This document shows, in pieces, positions 18,415-27,205 of a stretch of DNA of 64,000 nt (positions within the stretch are counted from its first letter, which is position 1; each line of letters starts with the position of its first letter). Location of the stretch: the NCBI GenBank assembly GCA_018222865.1, contig JAAEZM010000004.1, forward strand, positions 1 to 64,000, in the 5' to 3' direction. The notes under the pieces were generated by a model, which worked only from the letters and a program-made list of their open reading frames with translations, was not told the origin of the DNA and did not search any database. The stretch comes from Alphaproteobacteria bacterium (GTDB lineage: Bacteria > Pseudomonadota > Alphaproteobacteria > Caulobacterales > Maricaulaceae). The translations under genes were made by a program, and so were the position numbers.

Positions 18415-18698
18415 TCTGATCCTCTGACGCGGTCCGACGCCGTCCTCATGCTGGCAGGACGGACGCCGCTACTCGCTTAAAACGTTTCGAACGACAACTC
18501 TGCCACCCGAATCCTTAGTTATAATTTATAATTCCATAGCTTCCGTCTGTGAAGCTGGTTTCCTCTTCGCACTGGATGGGCTCAGAAAACCAGAGTTTGT
18601 TACAGTTATGTAAAAAAGACCGTCAAACCGCAAATGCGGATTGATCCTGAAGGCGCGCCGATACAATGTCCGCGAAATCTGTGTTCCAGGGGTTTAAT
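18415..18698. other. Divergent promoter region between the XRE array and the PiT-like gene
   Basis: 284 nt without a gene. It holds an AT-rich element at 18519-18531 made of two TTATAA boxes one nt apart (possible -10 region or operator) and a small CCGCA-AA-TGCGG inverted repeat at 18628-18639. An AGGGG ribosome site at 18688-18692 precedes the chosen PiT-like start. Confidence 0.45.
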
Positions 18699-19781
18699 AT
18701 GGACAATTTGAGTGCGGTTGTTTGGTTCTTTTCAATCGTCGGATTCTTGATCGCGGCCTACTCCATCGTAGCCAATGATGCGATCCAGACCCTCGGTACC
18801 TTCCTCTCATCCAATGCCAAACGCCCCTGGTGGGTCCTTTGGCTCTATGCGAGCTCGATCATCGTCGCTGTGATGCTGACCGGGTATTTCTTTTACGATA
18901 CAGACATCGCCTTTGACCGCCTGAACTCGATCCCCTACCCGGAAAACGGCGTTCAGTGGTATCATGCGATCCCGCCAATCTTCCTCTTGATCCTGACGCG
19001 CTACGGTATCCCGGTCTCCACGACCTTCCTGGTTCTGACGATCTTTGCGCTGACCGGCGGCGACAGCACGGAAGGCGTTTTGCCAAGCATGCTACAGAAG
19101 TCGGCGCTGGGCTATCTGGTTGCGATCGGCGCGGCCTTCTTCGTCTACCTTATCGTGTCGCGCATGTTTGAACGCTGGATCAGCAATACCAAAGATCAGC
19201 CGATCAACCCGCTCTGGTATTTGCTGCAGTGGTCATCCACCGCCTTCCTGTGGTGGCAATGGCTGGTCCAGGATCTGGCGAATATCTTCGTCTTCCTGCC
19301 CCGGACCACGACGCCAAACGGCGAAGGCGGCGTTGACGTCACCTTTGATCCGATGCTCCTGGTTTTCGCGACCATCGTGATGCTTGTCCTGCACGCCTAT
19401 ATCTTCAAGACGCGCGGCGGTGAGATCCAGAAGATCGTCCTGACCAAAACCAATACGACAGATGTTCGTGCGGCCACGCTGGTCGACTTCATCTACGCCC
19501 TCATCCTGATGTATTTCAAAGAGCTCAACGACATCCCGATGAGCACGACCTGGGTGTTCCTGGGCATGCTGGCAGGTCGTGAGATCGCGATCTCCTATGT
19601 CGCCGGTCTTCGCGGCAAGCTGGAAGCACTCGGCGATGTCGCCACCGACGTTGCACGGGCCTTCATCGGTCTTGTGATCTCCGTCGTCCTGGCGATCTTC
19701 CTGCCGGCGATCGCGCGCGGCGAGCTGGGCGTCGTGCTTTCGGACTTCCCGGGCTATCTGGGCCGAATTCTCGGCTTCTAG
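18699..19781 (+). CDS. Divergent PiT-like (inorganic phosphate transporter superfamily) membrane protein
   Basis: 360 aa, about eight to ten hydrophobic segments. It holds two copies of a PiT-like half signature: ANDAIQTLG (25-33) with RYGIPVSTT (101-109), then VQDLANIFV (190-198) with ELNDIPMSTT (275-284). PiT proteins carry GxNDxxNAxG and PVSTTH in each inverted half, so this looks like a degenerate relative; the second aspartate context and the His after STT are not kept. It may move an anion other than phosphate. The ATG at 18699 follows AGGGG by 6 nt and is preferred to the ATG at 18666. Divergent from three XRE regulators and followed by a strong terminator. Confidence 0.65.
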   Translation: MDNLSAVVWFFSIVGFLIAAYSIVANDAIQTLGTFLSSNAKRPWWVLWLYASSIIVAVMLTGYFFYDTDIAFDRLNSIPYPENGVQWYHAIPPIFLLILTRYGIPVSTTFLVLTIFALTGGDSTEGVLPSMLQKSALGYLVAIGAAFFVYLIVSRMFERWISNTKDQPINPLWYLLQWSSTAFLWWQWLVQDLANIFVFLPRTTTPNGEGGVDVTFDPMLLVFATIVMLVLHAYIFKTRGGEIQKIVLTKTNTTDVRAATLVDFIYALILMYFKELNDIPMSTTWVFLGMLAGREIAISYVAGLRGKLEALGDVATDVARAFIGLVISVVLAIFLPAIARGELGVVLSDFPGYLGRILGF

Positions 19782-19829
19782 GCCGGCTCCTCCTGCCCGC
19801 AGCAGCGAGCGAGGACGCAAGAAAATGAC

Positions 19830-19868
19830 AAGGCGGTGCGAACCATGGTTCGCACCGCCTTTATTTTT
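19830..19868 (+). terminator. Rho-independent terminator after the PiT-like gene
   Basis: A perfect 32-nt palindrome (19830-19861) followed by TATTTTTT. It isolates the PiT-like gene from fhs. Confidence 0.9.
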
Positions 19869-19931
19869 TGCGACACCTAGAAACCGAACCTCTCCAGCGC
19901 TGCGTTGCGCCCCCTTCAAACACGAGATGAG

Positions 19932-21605
19932 ATGATGAAGAGCGATATCGAAATTGCCCGAGCCGCCGAGTTGCGCCCAATCCCGGAGATCGCCGGCACG
20001 CTCGACATTCCTGCAGACGCCCTCATCCAGTACGGCCCTGACAAGGCAAAACTCTCCATGCCCTATCTCGAAAGTCTTCGCGGAAAGACGGATGGGCGCC
20101 TGATCCTGGTCACCGCCGTCAACCCGACACCCGCGGGGGAAGGCAAGACGACCACCACGGTCGGGTTGGGCGACGCACTGAACCGCATCGGCAAGAAGAC
20201 CGCCATCTGTCTGCGCGAGCCCTCGCTGGGCCCCTGCTTCGGCGTGAAAGGCGGAGCTGCGGGCGGCGGGCTGGCGCAAGTCGTGCCCATGGAAGACATC
20301 AATCTCCATTTCACGGGCGATTTCCACGCCATCACCTCTGCCCACAACCTGCTCGCGGCGATGCTGGACAATCATATCTATTGGGGCAATGCGCTTGGGA
20401 TTGACCAGCGCCGCGTCGTCTGGCGGCGGGTGGTGGACATGAATGACCGCGCCCTGCGTCAGATGGTCAGCTCGCTTGGCGGTGTCGCCAATGGCTTCCC
20501 CGCTGAAACCGGTTTCGACATCACCGTGGCCTCAGAAATCATGGCCATTCTCTGCCTCGCCCGGGATCTTGAGGACCTGCAAGCGCGGCTCGGCGATATC
20601 ATCGTGGCCTATCGACGCGATAAAAGCCCGGTTCGTGCCCGCGATCTCAAGGCCGATGGCGCCATGACCGTACTCTTGAAAACCGCGCTCCAGCCCAATC
20701 TTGTCCAGACCCTGGAAAACAATCCAGCCTTCATCCATGGCGGCCCCTTCGCCAATATCGCACACGGGTGTAATTCGGTTATCGCGACAAAATCGGCCCT
20801 GAAGCTCGCGGATTATGTGGTTACGGAAGCCGGATTCGGAGCCGATCTCGGGGCTGAGAAGTTTCTCAACATCAAGTGTCGCAAGTCTGGCCTTGAACCC
20901 GATGCCGTTGTCCTTGTCGCAACAATTCGGGCGCTGAAAATGAATGGCGGCGTCGCCAAATCCGATCTGGAAACGGAAAATCTTGATGCCCTGAAGGAAG
21001 GCTGCGCCAACCTTGGACGGCATATTGAGAATATCCGAAAGTTCGGCGTACCGGTCATTGTGGCGATCAACCACTTCACCAGCGACACGGAAAACGAGCT
21101 GAATACAGTTAAATCCTATGCCTCGAATATGGGCGTTGAGGCGGTGGTTTGCCGTCATTGGGCGGAAGGATCGGCCGGCACGGAAGCACTTGCGCGCTCT
21201 GTGACAGCCCTGATCGAGCAAGATCAATCGCACTTCTCGCCGCTCTATCCTGATGATTTGCCATTGCTTGAAAAGATCGACCGCGTCGCGCGACAGATTT
21301 ATCGCGCCAGCGCCGTCTCAGCCGATGACAAGATCCGCGCCCAGCTCGCAGAATGGGATGCATCCGGCTTCGGCAACCTACCGGTTTGTATGGCGAAAAC
21401 CCAGTACAGCTTCTCCGCGGACCCGGCACTTCTGGGCGCTCCGGAAGGCCATATCCTGCCCATTCGAGAAGTTCGCCTGTCTGCCGGGGCAGGCTTTGTC
21501 GTGGTGATTTGCGGGACTGTGATGACTATGCCAGGCCTGCCCAGAACACCGGCTGCGGAAACCATAGGCCTGGATAGCGAAGGCGAAATCGCCGGCCTGT
21601 TTTAG
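19932..21605 (+). CDS. fhs: Formate--tetrahydrofolate ligase
   Basis: 557 aa, the family's normal length. P-loop [18 protein letters not shown] (about residues 60-80), an [18 protein letters not shown] block and FTGDFHAI define FTHFS, which makes 10-formyl-THF from formate, ATP and THF. ATG at 19932 or the adjacent 19935; an in-frame TTG at 19905 lacks a ribosome site. No other one-carbon gene is adjacent; an XRE-type regulator follows with a 139-nt gap. Confidence 0.93.
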   Translation: MMKSDIEIARAAELRPIPEIAGTLDIPADALIQYGPDKAKLSMPYLESLRGKTDGRLILVTAVNPTPAGEGKTTTTVGLGDALNRIGKKTAICLREPSLGPCFGVKGGAAGGGLAQVVPMEDINLHFTGDFHAITSAHNLLAAMLDNHIYWGNALGIDQRRVVWRRVVDMNDRALRQMVSSLGGVANGFPAETGFDITVASEIMAILCLARDLEDLQARLGDIIVAYRRDKSPVRARDLKADGAMTVLLKTALQPNLVQTLENNPAFIHGGPFANIAHGCNSVIATKSALKLADYVVTEAGFGADLGAEKFLNIKCRKSGLEPDAVVLVATIRALKMNGGVAKSDLETENLDALKEGCANLGRHIENIRKFGVPVIVAINHFTSDTENELNTVKSYASNMGVEAVVCRHWAEGSAGTEALARSVTALIEQDQSHFSPLYPDDLPLLEKIDRVARQIYRASAVSADDKIRAQLAEWDASGFGNLPVCMAKTQYSFSADPALLGAPEGHILPIREVRLSAGAGFVVVICGTVMTMPGLPRTPAAETIGLDSEGEIAGLF

Positions 21606-21673
21606 GTTGCGGGCCGCTACCAGAGAGCCGTTAACCCTGTCAACCAGAAACGTTGGGTATTCATATTCAATGA

Positions 21674-21744
21674 GTGCACGGTCCGTGCACTTGTCCGTAC
21701 AAAATGCGTAAATTTTGGAAATCACTTGTATCAAAGTTTACGCA
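21674..21744. promoter_or_regulatory. Two inverted repeats at the start of the solitary XRE regulator
   Basis: GTGCACGG-T-CCGTGCAC (21674-21690) is an 8-bp inverted repeat around one base. TGCGTAAA (21705-21712) and TTTACGCA (21737-21744) are a second perfect 8-bp pair, 24 nt apart, whose right arm abuts the ATG at 21745. Occupation would block transcription or translation start, consistent with autoregulation. Confidence 0.5.
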
Positions 21745-22341
21745 ATGGACTGGGCCAAGACGGTCAAAACAACACGGAAGCGTCTGAAGATGAACCAGGA
21801 GGGCTTTGCCGATCTTCTCGGAGTCAGCCAGACGACGATCTCGCGCCTTGAAGCGGGCCATACCGGCCCGACGGATGATGTGCGCGAGAAGCTGGAGCAA
21901 TTACGACAGGACCCGCGGACACGTAGCACTTTCGATGACTTCGTCGCCTCGATTGAGTACAGCCCGTATTGCAGCTTCCTCGTCCTGCCAAGCGATAATG
22001 GCTATGTGCTTGAGACAGTCAGTGAGCAGCTGAAAACTGTGTTCACAGCCTATGCCGACACGCTCAACGACATCCCGGGAACGCAAGCTCTCATCCTTCA
22101 TCTCGACGCGCTGATGCATCGCGGCTTCGAGAATGGCCGCGTCGAAAGCGCTGTCGGTGTCTGGGAAGACGACCAGGTGCCTCCCGGACACTGGAAAGTT
22201 GTCTACTCTCCCATGCGCGATGGCACGGGCGCCTGGTTTATCTTCGCCGCCTTGATGAAAACCAGCGAGGCCGACTATGAGAACCACCACGCCGCCCATG
22301 AGGGCGGCCTGGCGATCACCTCGTTCAGCGAGCGGGCCTAG
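21745..22341 (+). CDS. XRE-type HTH regulator with C-terminal sensor-like domain
   Basis: 198 aa. HTH at about residues 8-50 (MNQEGFADLLGVSQTTISRLEAG). The C-terminal part (about 65-190) has no family I can name with confidence but resembles the sensory region of the other XRE proteins in this window in size and position. The ATG at 21745 is preferred to the TTG at 21715, which lies inside the repeat that flanks it. Its stop overlaps that of the convergent korB. Confidence 0.75.
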   Translation: MDWAKTVKTTRKRLKMNQEGFADLLGVSQTTISRLEAGHTGPTDDVREKLEQLRQDPRTRSTFDDFVASIEYSPYCSFLVLPSDNGYVLETVSEQLKTVFTAYADTLNDIPGTQALILHLDALMHRGFENGRVESAVGVWEDDQVPPGHWKVVYSPMRDGTGAWFIFAALMKTSEADYENHHAAHEGGLAITSFSERA

Positions 22342-23390
22342 CCGTATCGACGCAGGAGTTTTTCCAGTCCGGCACTGCCCGGGCAAAGCTCCTCATGCGC
22401 AAACTGGTTCAGCGGCCTGGCGGGCAGTTGATTGGATCCGTGCATGTCCGGACTGTCTTCATTGAGGTAGAGCAATCCGGTTCGGATTTCCCCGTTTGAA
22501 GACGGCGTCATCAATGTCTCGACGGCCTGGGCTTTGTCGCGTGGATCATACCCGGCATCTGTCTGTTTGAACTTCAACTGACCACCATCGTGCAGGGTCA
22601 CTTCCAGCGCCCCGTCCTCATCATGCTCGCCGATAATCGCGTCCGCTTCGGCAACAAAATCCGTGTGGATCAGAGGGTGGTAATACTTGTAGGTATGCGC
22701 ATAGCTCTTCGTGGAGCCTTTGTGATCATTGAATGTGACGCAGGGCGAGATCACATCGATCAGAGCGAACCCCTTATGCATGAGCGCCGCCTTGATCAGC
22801 GGCACGAGCTGGGCCTTGTCGCCGGAAAAGCCGCGGGCAACGAAACCGGCCCCAAGTGTCAGCGCCTGAACACACGGATCAATCGGGGTTTGCTCGTTTG
22901 CTATACCCTTCTTGGTCGTACTCCCCACATCCGCAGACGCAGAGAACTGCCCTTTGGTCAGACCATAAACGCCATTATTCTCGATCACATACAGCATGTT
23001 GAGATTACGACGGATGGCGTGGGCGAATTGGCCAAATCCGATGGACAGACTATCCCCGTCGCCGGAAATCCCGATGTAGTGAAGATCGCCATTGACCGCA
23101 TTGGCCCCGGTCGCCACGGACGGCATACGGCCATGGACGGTGTTGATCCCGTGCGATTGCCCCATGAAATAAGCTGTTGTCTTGGATGAACAGCCAATGC
23201 CAGAGACTTTCGCCGCACTTTCCGGCGCCAGCCCCAGCTCCCAGAAAGCTTGCACCAGGGAAGCGGTGACGCTGTCATGCCCGCACCCTGCGCACAGGGT
23301 GGACATAACGCCTTCATAATTGCGTATCGTCAGGCCCAGCTTGTTGCGAGGCAGGTGTTTGTCGAGTTTGGGCTTCGGCATTGAGGTCAT
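22338..23390 (-). CDS. korB: 2-oxoacid:ferredoxin oxidoreductase beta subunit
   Basis: 350 aa. STLCAGCGHDSVT near residue 30 and the thiamine-diphosphate motif GDGDSLSIGFGQ with ENNGVYGLTKGQ identify the TPP-binding beta subunit of the 2-oxoglutarate/pyruvate:ferredoxin oxidoreductase family. It lacks an integral ferredoxin domain. GGAGG sits 6 nt before the ATG at 23390; the gene begins 1 nt after the alpha subunit stop. 2-oxoglutarate is the likeliest substrate given the KorA/KorB architecture, but substrate cannot be fixed by eye. Confidence 0.88.
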   Translation of the reverse strand: MTSMPKPKLDKHLPRNKLGLTIRNYEGVMSTLCAGCGHDSVTASLVQAFWELGLAPESAAKVSGIGCSSKTTAYFMGQSHGINTVHGRMPSVATGANAVNGDLHYIGISGDGDSLSIGFGQFAHAIRRNLNMLYVIENNGVYGLTKGQFSASADVGSTTKKGIANEQTPIDPCVQALTLGAGFVARGFSGDKAQLVPLIKAALMHKGFALIDVISPCVTFNDHKGSTKSYAHTYKYYHPLIHTDFVAEADAIIGEHDEDGALEVTLHDGGQLKFKQTDAGYDPRDKAQAVETLMTPSSNGEIRTGLLYLNEDSPDMHGSNQLPARPLNQFAHEELCPGSAGLEKLLRRYG

Positions 23391-23391
23391 A

Positions 23392-25221
23392 TCAGGCCTC
23401 CTGCGGCTGACAATGGGCGAGTATACCCGCTGTGATGAAGGACGGATTGGCCGGCATGCCGGCATAATCGAGAAGCGGGATCAGCTTCTCCTTGTCGGCA
23501 GACGTTTCATTGATCAAAAGGCTGCGCAATTGCGCGTCCCGGTTCTGCTCCACAACGAAGACCCGGTCATGAGCCTCGATGAAGGCTTCAATCTCGGCTG
23601 AGAAGGGAAATCCGCGAACGCGCAGATAATTCACCGGACAATTGGCCTCATTGAGGCGATCAAGCGCTTCACGCACCGCACCATCGCAGCCCCCGATCGA
23701 GATGATGGCATCTCGGGTTTCACGCTCGGCTTCAACAACAACTGGTCCCGGCACAACATCCGCGGCGCTTTCCCACTTCCGGGTCAGGCGGTCGAGAACC
23801 TCCTGATATTCAGCGCCGTCCTCGGTATATCCGCCCTTCCAGTTATGGCCGGACCCGCGGGTGAAATAGGCGCCCTTGGGATGTTCACCGGGCAGGGTCC
23901 GATAAGGAACCCCATCGCCATCGCGATCTTCATACCGGTAGAATTTCTCGATCTTTTCGAGATCTTCTGCATGCAGAACCTTGCCACGATCAGGCTGATA
24001 GCTGTCATCCCATTCAAACTCTGGGACCATCCAGTCATTCATGCCGATATCCAGATCCGTCATGAAGAAGACCGGGGTCTGGAAACGCTCAGCCAGGTCG
24101 AAGGACGCGACCGCCATTTCAAAGCATTCCTTGGGGTCTGCCGGATAAACGCAGATATGCTTGGTATCACCATGGCTGGCATAGGCGGCCAGCGTGAGAT
24201 CGCATTGCTGGGTTCGCGTCGGCAAGCCCGTTGACGGCCCCGCCCGCTGCACGTCGAACAAGACCAGCGGCACCTCGCCATAATAGGCAAAGCCAATGAA
24301 CTCACTCATCAAGGAAATGCCAGGTCCCGAGGTTGGCGTGAAAGCGCGCGCGCCATTCCAGCCGGCGCCGACCGCCATGCCCACTGAAGCCAGCTCATCT
24401 TCAGCCTGGATAATGCAGAACTTCTTCTCACCGGTTTCCGGGTCGATGCGGAGCTTTTCGCAGAAGCTCTTGAACCCATCCATCAAGGAGGTAGAGGGCG
24501 TGATCGGGTACCAGGCACCAAAGGTTGCCCCTGCATACACGCAGCCCAGTGCCGCCGCTGTATTGCCGTCGATCATGATGTGACCGGCGGTCTTGTCCAT
24601 CGCCTCAACCTTCAGCGAAATCGGGTCGGGATAGTGCTCGGTGACATAATCGAGGCCCAGCTGGATCGCCTTCATATTGGCTTCAATCAGATGCGCCTTG
24701 GTGCCAAACATCTCCTCGACCATTGAGCGGATCACATCGAGATCGAGCCCGGTGAGGCCAGCCACCGCGCCGACATAGGCCATATTCTTCATCAATACGC
24801 GGGTGCGAGCATTGTCGAACTCGGCATTACACATACGCGCCAGCGGCACACCAATGGCGGTTACCTCGGCGCGCTCATGCAGCTCCGGTCGGGGCCAGGT
24901 ATTGTCGTAGAGCAGGTAGCCGCCGGGCGCGACTTCCTCGATATCCTGAGCATAGGTCTCCGCATTCATGGCCACCATGAAATGCGTTTCGCCGGCCCGG
25001 GCCGCATAACTGTCCTTGGTCAGGCGGATTTCATACCAGGTCGGCAGGCCTTGAATATTGGAGGGAAAGAGGTTCTTGCCGACGACCGGAACCCCCATAC
25101 GAAAGATCGCCTTCATAAGCAGACCGTTCGCACTGGCTGAACCCGTACCGTTTACATTGGCGATCTTCAGAACGAAATCATTGACGCGAACCGCAGCGCG
25201 TATATCGGCTAGAGCATTCAT
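23392..25221 (-). CDS. korA: 2-oxoacid:ferredoxin oxidoreductase, fused gamma-alpha subunit
   Basis: 609 aa. Residues about 12-195 are the gamma domain (NGTGSASANGLLMKA, MVAMNAETYAQD); about 215-600 the alpha (pyrimidine-binding) domain (GNTAAALGCVYAG, YPITPSTSLMDG, TSGPGISLMSEFIG). The gamma-alpha fusion is typical of KorA of aerobic bacteria such as Mycobacterium. The start ATG at 25221 overlaps the upstream stop by 4 nt and follows AAGGAG. With KorB it would decarboxylate a 2-oxoacid to acyl-CoA and pass electrons to ferredoxin or directly to the FAD/Fe-S protein encoded just upstream. Confidence 0.88.
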   Translation of the reverse strand: MNALADIRAAVRVNDFVLKIANVNGTGSASANGLLMKAIFRMGVPVVGKNLFPSNIQGLPTWYEIRLTKDSYAARAGETHFMVAMNAETYAQDIEEVAPGGYLLYDNTWPRPELHERAEVTAIGVPLARMCNAEFDNARTRVLMKNMAYVGAVAGLTGLDLDVIRSMVEEMFGTKAHLIEANMKAIQLGLDYVTEHYPDPISLKVEAMDKTAGHIMIDGNTAAALGCVYAGATFGAWYPITPSTSLMDGFKSFCEKLRIDPETGEKKFCIIQAEDELASVGMAVGAGWNGARAFTPTSGPGISLMSEFIGFAYYGEVPLVLFDVQRAGPSTGLPTRTQQCDLTLAAYASHGDTKHICVYPADPKECFEMAVASFDLAERFQTPVFFMTDLDIGMNDWMVPEFEWDDSYQPDRGKVLHAEDLEKIEKFYRYEDRDGDGVPYRTLPGEHPKGAYFTRGSGHNWKGGYTEDGAEYQEVLDRLTRKWESAADVVPGPVVVEAERETRDAIISIGGCDGAVREALDRLNEANCPVNYLRVRGFPFSAEIEAFIEAHDRVFVVEQNRDAQLRSLLINETSADKEKLIPLLDYAGMPANPSFITAGILAHCQPQEA

Positions 25222-27014
25222 TCTGCCGCCACTCCTTCGGCTTCTTCGGTTACGTGCGGGATGAAAATATACGCATCCTGCATATCCCAAGCCGAGGTCG
25301 GGCAGCGTTCGGCACACAGGCCGCAATGCAGGCAAAGGTCTTCGTCCTTGACCATGACGCGCCCCGTATCCGGCAGCGCTTCAGAGACATAGACAGCCTG
25401 ATCAAGATTTTGCGCCGGGACTTTCAGGCTCTGCCGCAGCACGCTCTCTTCCGCGACTGGCACAATAGACAGGCAATCGACCGGGCATATATCGATACAG
25501 GCATCACATTCTTTACAAAGCGGGGCCTCAAACACGGTCTGGACATCGCAATTCAGACAGCGCTGGACTTCGGTGACGATCTGCGCGTCAGTAAAGCCGG
25601 TCTCCACTTCTTTCTTGCGATCGGAAAGGCGCTCTTTCAATTCGACCAGAGGCATTTCCCGGCGCAGCGAGCCATCGAATGTGTTGGAATACATCCACTC
25701 GTTCACGCCCATCTTGGCCGAGGCGAGGTTCACCCCGCGCGGCATGCGGTCGGACACTTCGAGACCTTGGCAATGTTTATGAATGGAGATGGCCGCCTGG
25801 TGGCCATGTTCGACAGCCCAGATGATATTTTTGGGTCCAAAAGCGCTGTCGCCACCGAAGAATACGCCATTGAGCGTTGATTCATGAGTGGTTTCATCCA
25901 CCACAGGTACGCCCCATTTATCGAACTCGATACCGATATCGCGCTCGATCCAGGGAAAGGCATTTTCCTGACCAATGGCCAGGATCACATCATCGCAGGG
26001 AATGATCTTGCTACCGGCCACACGGGTCTCAGTGATCCGGCCACGTTCATCGAGCTCATACTCCATCAGCTCGAATTCCATGCCGGTCAGCTTGCCGTTT
26101 TCGACCACAAAGCGTTTGGGGGAGTGATTGACGAGGATTTCGACATTTTCCTCCTCGGCATCCTCGAGCTCCCACGGCGAGGCCTTGAAGAATTCACGCG
26201 GCTTGCGCGCCATCACCTTCACATCCGCTGCCCCCAGACGCAGGGAGGAGCGGCAGCAATCCATTGCAGTATTGCCAACGCCAATGATGAGGACTTTCTC
26301 ACCGATTTTCTTGGTATGCTCGAAAGCGACATTTTCCAGCCACTCAATACCGATATGGATATTGGCCGCCGCCTCTTCGCGCCCTTCAATCCACAAATCC
26401 TTGCCCTTGGGTGCGCCGGTTCCGACGAAGACGGCATCATAGCCCTCGCCCAGAAGCGATTGCAGGCTCTCAATCCGATGATTGAGCTTAATCTCCACAC
26501 CCATATTGGTGATGTATTCAATCTCCTCATCGAGCACTTCTTCGGGAAGACGGAATGAGGGGATGTTGGAGATCATCAGCCCACCCGGCCGATGCATGGC
26601 TTCAAACACGGTGCACTCATAGCCCAGCGGCGCCAGATCATTGGCAACCGTCAGCGAGGCCGGCCCTGCGCCGATCAGCGCAATCTTCTTGCCGTTGAGC
26701 GTTTCAGGTTTTTGCGGAATGAGATGAGCGACCTCATCACGATGATCCGCTGCGACGCGCTTCAAGCGGCAAATCGCGACTGGCTCCTCTTCCACGCGAC
26801 CACGGCGACAAGCGGGCTCACATGGCCGGTCACACACACGCCCCAGAATGCCGGGAAACACGTTTGACCGCCGGTTCACAAGATAGGCTTCTGTGAATTT
26901 CCCCTGCGCTATCAGGCGAATATATTCCGGAACCGGCGTATGGGCCGGACAGGCCCATTGGCAGTCGACGACCTTATGAAAATAATCAGGGTCCTTGACG
27001 TCAGTCGGCTTCAA
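25218..27014 (-). CDS. FAD/NAD(P)-dependent Fe-S oxidoreductase (GltD-like) with C-terminal ferredoxin domains, KOR-linked
   Basis: 598 aa. Residues 18-90 are the Cys-rich domain of GltD/NfnB-type proteins (CQWACPAHTPVPEYI, CDRPCEPACRRG). Residues about 110-440 bind FAD and NAD(P): IALIGAGPASLTVANDL and VLIIGVGNTAMDC. The C-terminus carries CLNCDVQ plus CKECDACIDICPVDC, then CLHCGLCAERCP, i.e. two [4Fe-4S] ferredoxin modules. As first gene of an operon with korA and korB it most likely connects the oxidoreductase to the NAD(P)(H) pool, which makes a soluble ferredoxin unnecessary. Inference rests on domain order and overlap. Confidence 0.83.
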   Translation of the reverse strand: MKPTDVKDPDYFHKVVDCQWACPAHTPVPEYIRLIAQGKFTEAYLVNRRSNVFPGILGRVCDRPCEPACRRGRVEEEPVAICRLKRVAADHRDEVAHLIPQKPETLNGKKIALIGAGPASLTVANDLAPLGYECTVFEAMHRPGGLMISNIPSFRLPEEVLDEEIEYITNMGVEIKLNHRIESLQSLLGEGYDAVFVGTGAPKGKDLWIEGREEAAANIHIGIEWLENVAFEHTKKIGEKVLIIGVGNTAMDCCRSSLRLGAADVKVMARKPREFFKASPWELEDAEEENVEILVNHSPKRFVVENGKLTGMEFELMEYELDERGRITETRVAGSKIIPCDDVILAIGQENAFPWIERDIGIEFDKWGVPVVDETTHESTLNGVFFGGDSAFGPKNIIWAVEHGHQAAISIHKHCQGLEVSDRMPRGVNLASAKMGVNEWMYSNTFDGSLRREMPLVELKERLSDRKKEVETGFTDAQIVTEVQRCLNCDVQTVFEAPLCKECDACIDICPVDCLSIVPVAEESVLRQSLKVPAQNLDQAVYVSEALPDTGRVMVKDEDLCLHCGLCAERCPTSAWDMQDAYIFIPHVTEEAEGVAAE

Positions 27015-27205
27015 CTTACCCCTCCCCCAGGATTATGTGGACCGCGGCGCTCCAACCTAAGTCCTACTTTTGATATGGAATACTCACATACAGGCTGACG
27101 CCTGGGTCAAGGATATTCGGAGATTGGATCCGATAATGTTTGCGCCTGCGACTTACTCGCACTTCTGGATCAACACCATGTGATCGTTAACGAAAGGCGA
27201 GACCG

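Noticed and set aside
27061..27115. TTGACC box upstream of the KOR operon as a promoter
   Set aside because: No acceptable -10 hexamer at 16-18 nt; left unannotated.
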